Shown: positions 1 through 5,658 of the stretch, piece by piece
How the letters are laid out: each line of letters begins with the position of its first letter
Numbering within the stretch: position 1 is the first letter of the stretch
Assembly (NCBI GenBank): GCA_023425905.1
Contig: JAFABT010000214.1
Location: 1 to 5,658, forward strand
DNA length: 5,658 bases
Direction of reading: 5' to 3'
Source: Actinomycetes bacterium
GTDB taxonomy: Bacteria > Actinomycetota > Actinomycetes > Actinomycetales > Cellulomonadaceae
Notes under the pieces: model-generated
The model's database searches: none
What the model saw: the letters and a program-made list of their open reading frames with translations, nothing else
What the model was told of the DNA's origin: nothing
Made by a program: the position numbers and the translations under genes

Positions 1-1811
1 ACCCGGAGCCGCTCGCGCGTGCCCAGGTCGACGCTCCGGCCAGCGCGCAGGCACAGCCCCTGCTGGGTTCTCCGTCCTCGAACCCGCTCGACGCGTTCCC
101 CGACCAGGATCGCCGCCGGACGTGGCCGAAGGCGCTGGGCGTCACGGCTGTCGTCATCGTCGTGCTCGGCGCGGCGTACGTCGGCGCCTCCTGGGCGCTC
201 GCGGACCGCGTGCCGCGCGGCGTCTCGGTCGCAGGCGTCGACATCGGCGGCCTGAGCTCGACCGCCGCGACGGACACTCTCACCGCCGAGCTGGGCTCGC
301 TCGCCACCGAGCCGATCCCCGTGGCGGCTGGTGACCGTTCGCTCGAGATCGACCCGGAAGCGGCTGGTCTGAGCTTTGACGCTGAGGCGACGGTCGCCGA
401 GCTCACCGGCTTCACGCTCGAGCCGCGTCGTCTCTGGCAGCACGCCTTCGGCGACAGCGCGTACGAGCCGGTGTCCGTCGTCGACGAGGCCGCGCTCACC
501 GAGGCGGTGAGCACCGCGTCGGACGCGCTGGCGACCGAGCCGGTGGACGGGACGATCGTCTTCGCCGACGGCGTCGCGCACGCGACCGCTGCGCAGGAGG
601 GCAGCGCCCTCGACGAGCCCGCTGCCACCGAGCTCCTCCGCGACGCCTGGCTCACGTCGGCGCGGCCGATCGCGCTCCCGACCCGGGTCGTCGCCCCGAC
701 GATCACCCAAGCGGAGACAGATCGGGTCCTCGCGCAGATGGCCAAGCCGATCGCGGCTGCGCCCGTGTCGGTCGAGGTCGGCGGCCAGCTCGTCGAGCTG
801 CCCGCGCGCGTCGTCGCCGGAGCCGCGAGCTTCGCCCCCAAGGACTCGACGCTCGCGCTCACCCTCGACGGCGAGGCGCTCGTCAAGGAGGTGCTGTCCC
901 GCACGACCGACCTGCTCGACGACGCGAAGGACGCCCACTTCGAGTTCAAGAAGGGCAAGCCTGTCATCGTCAAGGGCAAGGCGGGCACGACGCTCGACCC
1001 CGAGGCGCTCGCGACGGCCGTCGCCGCGGCCGCGACGACGGGGGAGAACCGCACCGCGACCGTCGAGCTCGTCGAGCGGGACCCCGAGACGACGACCAAG
1101 CAGCTCGAGGAGCTCGGCATCAAGGAGGTCGTCGCGGAGTTCCGCACGCCGCTGACGAACGAGGCGATCCGCACGAAGAACCTCGTCCGGGGCGCGGAGC
1201 TCGTCACGGGCTCGCTCGTGCTCCCGGAGGAGACCTTCTCCCTCGTCGACACCCTCACCCCGATCACCCCGGAGAACGGGTACTTCTACGCGCACGTCGT
1301 CGTCGACGGGGTCATCACGAACGGCATCGGCGGCGGCCTGTCGCAGATGGGGACGACGGTGTTCAACGCCTCGCACCTCGCAGGTTTCAAGGACATCGAG
1401 CACCGACCGCACTCGTACTGGTTCTCCCGGTACCCCGAGGGTCGGGAGTCGACGATCTACGAGGGCGTCATCGACGTGAAGTTCCAGAACACCTCCCCGT
1501 ACGGCGCGCTGCTGCGTTCTTACGTCGAGGGCGGGTACCTCTACGTCGAGATCTGGAGCACGAAGCACTTCGAGGTCGAGACCTGGAAGTCGGGTCGGTC
1601 GAACATCGTCCCGCCCAAGGTGCTCACGTCTGACAAGCGCGGCTGCACGCCGCAGTCGGCCGGGAACTCGGGCTTCACCGTGACGAACGGTCGCACCGTC
1701 AAGCTCGACGGCAAGGTCGTCGACGAGAGCACCTACACCTGGACGTACAAGCCGCAGAACGGGATGCGCTGCGTGAGCAAGGACAAGGACACGAACAAGG
1801 ACAAGGACTAG
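1..1811 (+). CDS. VanW family membrane-anchored protein with peptidoglycan-binding-like repeats (5' partial)
   Basis: The reading frame is open from the first complete codon (position 3) to the TAG at 1809-1811, giving about 602 visible residues, so the true start lies left of the window. The GTG at 162 is not a plausible start because it falls inside the hydrophobic segment. In order: a Pro/Ala/Gln-rich, probably disordered cytoplasmic stretch (visible residues 1-35); basic DRRR; one membrane helix (about residues 44-67, nt 132-203); an extracellular start with VAGVDIGGLS; two PG_binding_4-like modules (about nt 477-650 and 855-1085); a VanW domain (about nt 1130-1550) with EFRTPLT, GIGGGLSQMGTT and YEGVIDVKFQN; and a C-terminal module with two cysteines (RGCTP, MRCVS) that could form a disulfide. 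It ends in a Lys/Asp tail. VanW occurs in some vancomycin-resistance clusters, but its biochemical role is unknown and most chromosomal members are not linked to resistance. An envelope role is inferred. The family assignment is firm. Confidence 0.9.
   Translation, partial: PEPLARAQVDAPASAQAQPLLGSPSSNPLDAFPDQDRRRTWPKALGVTAVVIVVLGAAYVGASWALADRVPRGVSVAGVDIGGLSSTAATDTLTAELGSLATEPIPVAAGDRSLEIDPEAAGLSFDAEATVAELTGFTLEPRRLWQHAFGDSAYEPVSVVDEAALTEAVSTASDALATEPVDGTIVFADGVAHATAAQEGSALDEPAATELLRDAWLTSARPIALPTRVVAPTITQAETDRVLAQMAKPIAAAPVSVEVGGQLVELPARVVAGAASFAPKDSTLALTLDGEALVKEVLSRTTDLLDDAKDAHFEFKKGKPVIVKGKAGTTLDPEALATAVAAAATTGENRTATVELVERDPETTTKQLEELGIKEVVAEFRTPLTNEAIRTKNLVRGAELVTGSLVLPEETFSLVDTLTPITPENGYFYAHVVVDGVITNGIGGGLSQMGTTVFNASHLAGFKDIEHRPHSYWFSRYPEGRESTIYEGVIDVKFQNTSPYGALLRSYVEGGYLYVEIWSTKHFEVETWKSGRSNIVPPKVLTSDKRGCTPQSAGNSGFTVTNGRTVKLDGKVVDESTYTWTYKPQNGMRCVSKDKDTNKDKD
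132..203 (+). other. Transmembrane helix of the VanW-family protein
   Basis: These codons encode about 24 uncharged residues (ALGVTAVVIVVLGAAYVGAS and a few more). DRRRTWPK lies before them and ADRVPRG after. Positive charge on the N-terminal side predicts a type II topology: N-terminus inside, with the peptidoglycan-binding and VanW domains outside. A cleavable signal peptide is less likely, because a long hydrophilic stretch precedes the helix. Confidence 0.8.
1779..1808 (+). repeat. Short direct repeat encoding the Lys-Asp tail of the VanW protein
   Basis: The 12-base unit AAGGACAAGGAC occurs at 1779-1790 and again at 1797-1808, separated by ACGAAC. It encodes KDKD-TN-KDKD directly before the stop. 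It is a low-complexity, charged and probably flexible end, likely made by local duplication. Confidence 0.8.
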
Positions 1812-2062
1812 TCCGACGAGAGCCGTCGCGGGCGACGCCGCGGCGGCGGTGGCGGGACGAGCTTGCCCACCGCGATCTCCCCGGCGGGCACCCACCGCTC
1901 GCCGTCCTTCGCGCGCACGCGGACGCCCGCGGCCGAGGACTCGAGCAGGATCCCGAGCACGTCGGAGTAGTAGCCGTCCGGACGCCGGCGCCGGACGACG
2001 ACGCGCGCACCCACCGGCCACTCGGCCCATCCGTGCACCACGTGGACCATCCTCTCGCGCAT
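1808..2062 (-). CDS. Small SH3-like (Rv0428c-type) domain protein, 84 aa
   Basis: The reading frame ends in a TAG on the minus strand (bases 1810-1808). I place the start at the ATG at 2062, giving 84 aa. A longer form from TTG at 2098 would run through the likely promoter, and an ATG at 2050 (80 aa) is the alternative. The core WPVGARVVVRRR, then GYYSDVLGILLE, VRVRAKDGERWVPAGEI and GKLVPP resembles the SH3-like barrel found at the N-terminus of actinobacterial acetyltransferases of the Rv0428c type. Here it stands alone with no acetyltransferase domain. The C-terminus is a Pro/Arg tail (PPPPPRRRPRR) that could bind nucleic acid or acidic partners. The family link is from memory of the motif pattern. 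The function is unknown. The gene is divergent from fdxA and convergent with the VanW gene. Confidence 0.7.
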   Translation of the reverse strand: MRERMVHVVHGWAEWPVGARVVVRRRRPDGYYSDVLGILLESSAAGVRVRAKDGERWVPAGEIAVGKLVPPPPPRRRPRRLSSD

Positions 2063-2075
2063 CGCCGAAGTGGGG

Positions 2076-2083
2076 GATACTAG
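2076..2083. promoter_or_regulatory. Candidate overlapping divergent -10 elements for fdxA (+) and the SH3-like gene (-)
   Basis: On + the hexamer GATACT (2076-2081) fits a -10 element and would start transcription near 2088, about 60 bases before the fdxA start. On - the hexamer TAGTAT (2083-2078) fits the actinobacterial TANNNT pattern and would start near A2072, about 10 bases before the ATG at 2062. No convincing -35 is visible on either strand, so this rests on the hexamers and on the divergent arrangement. Confidence 0.4.
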
Positions 2084-2090
2084 GTGCGGC

Positions 2091-2108
2091 CCGGGCAACC
2101 CTGCCCGG
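2091..2108 (+). promoter_or_regulatory. Small GC hairpin in the fdxA leader
   Basis: CCGGGC (2091-2096) and GCCCGG (2103-2108) are perfectly complementary around a six-base loop AACCCT. If fdxA transcription starts near 2088, the hairpin sits at the extreme 5' end of the mRNA, where it could protect against decay. The inverted repeat is certain; its role is inferred. Confidence 0.4.
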
Positions 2109-2136
2109 CAGGTGACCGCCCCGGCGTGGGCACAGC

Positions 2137-2142
2137 GGAGGA
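2137..2142 (+). promoter_or_regulatory. Ribosome binding site of fdxA
   Basis: GGAGGA is a near-perfect Shine-Dalgarno sequence with six bases before the GTG at 2149. It fixes this GTG as the start codon. Confidence 0.85.
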
Positions 2143-2148
2143 CCGACT

Positions 2149-2475
2149 GTGACGTACGTGATCGCGCAGCCCTGCGTGGACGTCAAGGACAAGGCGTGCA
2201 TCGAGGAGTGCCCCGTGGACTGCATCTACGAGGGTAAGCGATCGCTCTACATCCACCCGGACGAGTGCGTCGACTGCGGCGCCTGCGAGCCCGTGTGCCC
2301 CGTCGAGGCGATCTACTACGAGGACGACGTCCCGGAGCAGTGGGGCGAGTACTACAAGGCGAACGTCGAGTTCTTCGACGACCTCGGCTCGCCGGGCGGT
2401 GCAGCGAAGATGGGCATGATCGACAAGGACCACCCGATCATCGCCGTGCTGCCGCCGCAGGCCACCGACGCCTGA
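2149..2475 (+). CDS. fdxA: Seven-iron ferredoxin ([3Fe-4S][4Fe-4S])
   Basis: A 108-aa soluble electron carrier starting at GTG with a strong ribosome binding site. The cysteine pattern matches Azotobacter-type seven-iron ferredoxins. By analogy, C9, C17 and C50 bind the [3Fe-4S] cluster; C21, C40, C43 and C46 (CVDCGAC) bind the [4Fe-4S] cluster; C25 is the extra non-ligand cysteine also found in that family. The C-terminal extension of about 50 residues (WGEYYKANVEFFDDLGSPGG) is typical of actinobacterial FdxA/FdxC. Such ferredoxins pass electrons from NAD(P)H-ferredoxin reductases to cytochromes P450 and other oxidoreductases; the partner here cannot be read from the window. The stop lies 16 bases before dapC, an adjacency I recall as common in Actinobacteria, so cotranscription is likely. 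Confidence 0.95.
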   Translation: MTYVIAQPCVDVKDKACIEECPVDCIYEGKRSLYIHPDECVDCGACEPVCPVEAIYYEDDVPEQWGEYYKANVEFFDDLGSPGGAAKMGMIDKDHPIIAVLPPQATDA

Positions 2476-2491
2476 GCGGCCGGACGCCTCG

Positions 2492-3625
2492 ATGGGCCTC
2501 GACGCCGCCGCGCTGCCCGACTTCCCGTGGGACACCCTCGTCCCGTTCGCGGATGTCGCGCGCACCCACCCAGACGGCATCGTCGACCTCTCGGTGGGCA
2601 CACCCGTCGACCCGACGCCTGACCTTGTCCGCGACGCGCTCGCGGCGGCGTCGGACGCGCACGGCTACCCGACGACGCACGGCACGGCAGCGCTCCGCGA
2701 GGCCGTCGTCGCATGGTTCGCCCGGACCCGTGGCGTGCCCGGGATCGACCCCGCCGACGTGCTCCCGACGGTCGGCTCGAAGGAGCTCGTCGCCCTGCTG
2801 CCCTCGCTGCTCGGGCTGGGGCGCGGCGACGCCGTCCTCCATCCCGCGTCGGCGTACCCGACGTACGACGTCGGCGCTCGTCTTGCTGGTGCCACCCCGA
2901 TTGCCACGGACGACGTCGAGGCGGTGCTCGCCGAGCGGGACGACGTCCGGCTCGTGTGGCTGAACTCGCCCGGAAACCCGACCGGCAGCGTCCTCGGGGT
3001 CGAGCGGCTCACCTCGATCGTCGCGGCTGCGCGGGCGCGCGGGGCTCTCGTCGTGAGCGACGAGTGCTACGCGGAGCTTCCGTGGACCGAACCGTGGGTG
3101 ACCTCGGGCGTGCCGAGCATCCTCGACCCGCGCGTGAGTGGGGGTGACACGCGGGGCCTGCTCGCCGTGTACTCGTTGTCCAAGCGGTCCAACCTCGCGG
3201 GCTATCGCGCGGCGTTCGTCGCGGGAGACCGGGCGACGGTGGCCGCGCTGCTCGAGGTGCGCAAGCACATGGGCCTCATCGTCCCCGGACCGGTGCAGGC
3301 CGCGATGACGACCGCGCTCGGGGACGACGCGCACGTCGCCGAGCAGGCGGCGCGGTACCGGCGGAGGCGAACGACGCTGCGCGCGGCGCTCGAGGGGGCA
3401 GGGCTCGTCATCGACGGCTCGGAGGCGGGCCTCTACCTGTGGGCGCGTCCTGCGGGTGACGGGGGCGGGGACTGCTGGTCGACGGTCGCCGATCTCGCCC
3501 GCGAGGGGGTGCTCGTCGCGCCGGGTGCCTTCTACGGTGCGGCCGCGAGGCGGCACGTGCGGGTCGCCCTGACCGCGACCGACGAGCGCATCGCGCAGGC
3601 GGCCGCCCGGCTCGCGGGGGCGTGA
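2492..3625 (+). CDS. dapC: Succinyldiaminopimelate transaminase (class I/II PLP aminotransferase)
   Basis: A 377-aa fold-type I aminotransferase of normal length. It is expected to convert N-succinyl-2-amino-6-oxopimelate with glutamate to N-succinyl-LL-diaminopimelate in the succinylase branch of the lysine/diaminopimelate pathway, in the cytoplasm. Visible family residues: substrate loop SVGTPVDPTP near the N-terminus; NSPGNPTG (residues 158-165) with the PLP-contacting Asn162; D190 and Y193 in SDECYAE, which contact the pyridine nitrogen and the phenol oxygen; SLSKRSN with the Schiff-base lysine K231; and the carboxylate-binding R357 in HVRVALT. The ATG at 2492 has only a weak upstream GGA (2482-2484), which suggests coupling to fdxA translation. 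The fdxA neighbourhood supports DapC over other aminotransferases, but substrate choice within this family is not proven by sequence alone. Confidence 0.88.
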   Translation: MGLDAAALPDFPWDTLVPFADVARTHPDGIVDLSVGTPVDPTPDLVRDALAAASDAHGYPTTHGTAALREAVVAWFARTRGVPGIDPADVLPTVGSKELVALLPSLLGLGRGDAVLHPASAYPTYDVGARLAGATPIATDDVEAVLAERDDVRLVWLNSPGNPTGSVLGVERLTSIVAAARARGALVVSDECYAELPWTEPWVTSGVPSILDPRVSGGDTRGLLAVYSLSKRSNLAGYRAAFVAGDRATVAALLEVRKHMGLIVPGPVQAAMTTALGDDAHVAEQAARYRRRRTTLRAALEGAGLVIDGSEAGLYLWARPAGDGGGDCWSTVADLAREGVLVAPGAFYGAAARRHVRVALTATDERIAQAAARLAGA

Positions 3626-3668
3626 CCAAGGGCTCGGTGAGCGGGCGCCGCAGGGGTCGAGCGCCGGG

Positions 3669-3684
3669 TGTGACCCGGATCACG
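3669..3684. promoter_or_regulatory. CRP/GlxR-like operator upstream of gltA
   Basis: TGTGACCCGGATCACG matches the CRP-family consensus TGTGA-N6-TCACA at 9 of 10 defined positions. Its centre (3676.5) is about 74 bases upstream of the start site inferred from the candidate -10 at 3739-3744, compatible with class I activation. Control of gltA by the cAMP-binding regulator GlxR is established in Corynebacterium glutamicum, so the location makes sense. The site also lies 44 bases after the dapC stop. Confidence 0.6.
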
Positions 3685-3714
3685 TCCGATCCGTGGCTCT
3701 CGCGTCCTGATGAT

Positions 3715-3744
3715 TCGTCACATGACCTGGCACGAAGGTACGGT
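3715..3744 (+). promoter_or_regulatory. Candidate gltA promoter
   Basis: TACGGT (3739-3744) fits the actinobacterial -10 pattern TANNNT. TCGTCA (3715-3720), 18 bases upstream, matches TTGACA at four of six positions. The start site would be near 3751, leaving a leader of about 114 bases before the ATG at 3865. This is a consensus match only. Confidence 0.45.
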
Positions 3745-3756
3745 CTTTCGAGACCG
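3741..3756. repeat. Inverted repeat over the gltA -10/start region
   Basis: CGGTCT (3741-3746) and AGACCG (3751-3756) are exact reverse complements separated by TTCG. The repeat overlaps the candidate -10 and the expected transcription start, a position typical of a repressor operator. As RNA it would be a six-pair stem with a UUCG loop, but only if transcription starts further upstream. The repeat is directly visible; the function is inferred. Confidence 0.5.
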
Positions 3757-3804
3757 ACGTGGTCGTGACCGGCAGCCGATGGGGGCTGACCGGGGAGGGC
3801 GTCG

Positions 3805-3851
3805 GCGCACCACGCGACGAGCCCGGACCGGACTCCGTCTGCGTGGTCCGC
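3805..3851 (+). promoter_or_regulatory. Long imperfect hairpin in the gltA leader, abutting the ribosome binding site
   Basis: Bases 3805-3821 pair with 3833-3851: GCG/CGC, a C-C mismatch, ACCACGC/GCGTGGT, a bulged T (3840), GAC/GTC, a bulged C (3836) and GAG/CTC. That makes 16 Watson-Crick pairs around an 11-base loop (3822-3832). The hairpin ends one base before the AGAAGG Shine-Dalgarno sequence, so its stability or a bound protein could affect translation initiation. I recognise no known riboswitch class. The pairing is certain on paper; its role is inferred. Confidence 0.55.
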
Positions 3852-3857
3852 AGAAGG
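3852..3857 (+). promoter_or_regulatory. Ribosome binding site that sets the gltA start
   Basis: AGAAGG lies only one base before the ATG at 3859 but seven bases before the ATG at 3865. The second spacing is normal, so 3865 is the better start and the first two codons (M-H) are probably not translated. Confidence 0.7.
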
Positions 3858-3864
3858 GATGCAC

Positions 3865-5169
<1,305 letters not shown>

Positions 5170-5179
5170 TCGACGCGAG

Positions 5180-5229
5180 GGCCGCCGGCCGGCGTCAGAG
5201 CCGGCCGGCGTCAGAGCCGGCCGGCGGCC
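5180..5229. terminator. Possible bidirectional terminator hairpin between gltA and the DUF58 gene
   Basis: Bases 5180-5192 and 5217-5229 form a perfect 13-bp GC-rich inverted repeat around a 24-base loop that holds another self-complementary CCGGCCGG. It can extend by a G-T and an A-T pair. Alternative stems of 10 bp (5183-5192 with 5201-5210) and 9 bp (5200-5208 with 5217-5225) compete with it. It starts 11 bases after the gltA stop and spans the DUF58 stop. No T-run follows on either strand, so intrinsic termination is plausible but not shown. Confidence 0.5.
5185..5226. repeat. 16-bp tandem repeat, 2.6 copies, across the DUF58 stop codon
   Basis: The unit CCGGCCGGCGTCAGAG occurs at 5185-5200 and 5201-5216, followed by a partial copy (10 of 16 bases) at 5217-5226. 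On the minus strand the unit carries the last sense codons (AGRL, by overlap) and the TGA stop of the DUF58 gene, so a copy of the gene's end is duplicated just beyond it. Confidence 0.9.
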
Positions 5230-5658
5230 TTGAGCGCGAGGTAGGTGTCGGCGAGCCGCGGAGCGAGGTCGTCCGGCAGCGCGTCGACGACCTCGACGCC
5301 GCGTCGGCGCAGCCGCAGCGCGACCGCGGCGCGGTCGAGCTCGGTCCGCTCCGCCGCCGCGGCGTCGAACAGCGCAGCCGCGTCGGTGCGGTCGGCCAGG
5401 ATCTCCCTGACCTCGGGGTCCTGGACGCTCGCGAGCACGACGGTGTGGTCAAGGCGCGCGACCGCCTCGAGCAGCCCCGCCTCGACCGCCGCGGGTTCGA
5501 GTGACGTGAGCAGGACGACGAGCGCCCGCTGCGACAGCCGTTCCTGGACGGCGCCGACGACCCCGGGCCAGTCCACCTCGACGAGCGCTGGCTCGACCGG
5601 GGCGAGCGCCTCCGCGAGCGAGGGCAGCAGGCGCGGCCCGGCCGCGCCTGCGACCCGG
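5211..5658 (-). CDS. DUF58 domain-containing protein, C-terminal part (5' partial)
   Basis: The minus-strand frame is open from the right edge (first complete codon 5657-5655) to the TGA at 5213-5211, giving 149 visible residues. The GTG at 5576 is internal; the sequence before it (RLLPSLAEALAPVEPALVEV) continues the domain. The pattern ALVVLLTSLEPAAVEAGLLE, then HTVVLASVQDPEV, AAAAERTELDR, LRRRGVEVVDALPDDLAP and the ending TYLALKAAGRL is typical of the C-terminus of actinobacterial DUF58 proteins, which are usually about 400-440 aa with N-terminal membrane helices and a von Willebrand A-like fold. These proteins are often encoded beside a MoxR-type AAA+ ATPase, which would lie beyond the right edge. 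The precise function is unknown. Confidence 0.85.
   Translation of the reverse strand, partial: RVAGAAGPRLLPSLAEALAPVEPALVEVDWPGVVGAVQERLSQRALVVLLTSLEPAAVEAGLLEAVARLDHTVVLASVQDPEVREILADRTDAAALFDAAAAERTELDRAAVALRLRRRGVEVVDALPDDLAPRLADTYLALKAAGRL

Noticed and set aside
1..1811. Vancomycin resistance locus
   Set aside because: Only a VanW-family protein is present, with no vanH/A/X, vanR/S or vanY genes nearby. Chromosomal VanW proteins of this type are common and not evidence of resistance.
1849..2115. Plus-strand open frame across the SH3-like gene
   Set aside because: Low-complexity Arg/Ala/Pro shadow; the minus strand gives a coherent domain instead.
2080..2601. 173-codon minus-strand open frame opposite fdxA
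   Set aside because: It overlaps the full length of a certain ferredoxin and has no family features.
2438..3556. 372-codon minus-strand open frame opposite dapC
   Set aside because: An Arg/Pro/His-rich shadow of dapC with no recognisable motif and no ribosome binding site.
3644..3693. Terminator after dapC
   Set aside because: Several 5-6 bp stems exist (3644-3648 with 3661-3665; 3664-3668 with 3674-3678; 3676-3681 with 3688-3693), but they are short, mutually competing and partly explained by the CRP-like palindrome. No T-run follows.

Overview
The window is very GC-rich. Codons end mostly in G or C, some starts are GTG, and intergenic gaps are short. Together with a seven-iron ferredoxin directly ahead of a DapC-type aminotransferase, an actinobacterial VanW protein and a DUF58 protein, this points to an actinobacterial chromosome, most likely a Micrococcales member such as the Cellulomonas/Sanguibacter group. 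The genus is inferred from protein style only. I see no mobile element, CRISPR array, RNA gene or sign of recent transfer; this is ordinary core-genome territory.

Layout, left to right. (1) A membrane-anchored VanW-family protein on +, cut by the left edge. (2) A small SH3-like (Rv0428c-type) domain protein on -, convergent with VanW; the two stop codons share a CTAG palindrome. (3) A compact divergent promoter region of under 90 bases, with possible overlapping -10 elements and a small hairpin. (4) fdxA followed after 16 bases by dapC on +, probably one operon. (5) A 239-base intergenic region holding a CRP/GlxR-like palindrome, a candidate promoter, an inverted repeat over the -10/start region, and a long leader hairpin that ends one base before the Shine-Dalgarno sequence of gltA. 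(6) gltA (citrate synthase) on +. (7) A short convergent gap with a 16-bp tandem repeat that forms a strong GC hairpin. (8) The C-terminal part of a DUF58 protein on -, cut by the right edge.

Functionally, gltA feeds carbon into the TCA cycle, and dapC makes a diaminopimelate/lysine precursor from TCA-derived aspartate. FdxA is a low-potential electron carrier, and the VanW protein is probably an envelope protein facing peptidoglycan. No undescribed multi-gene system is evident. The most interesting signals are non-coding: the layered control region upstream of gltA, the overlapping divergent promoters of fdxA and the SH3-like gene, and the repeat at the gltA/DUF58 junction.
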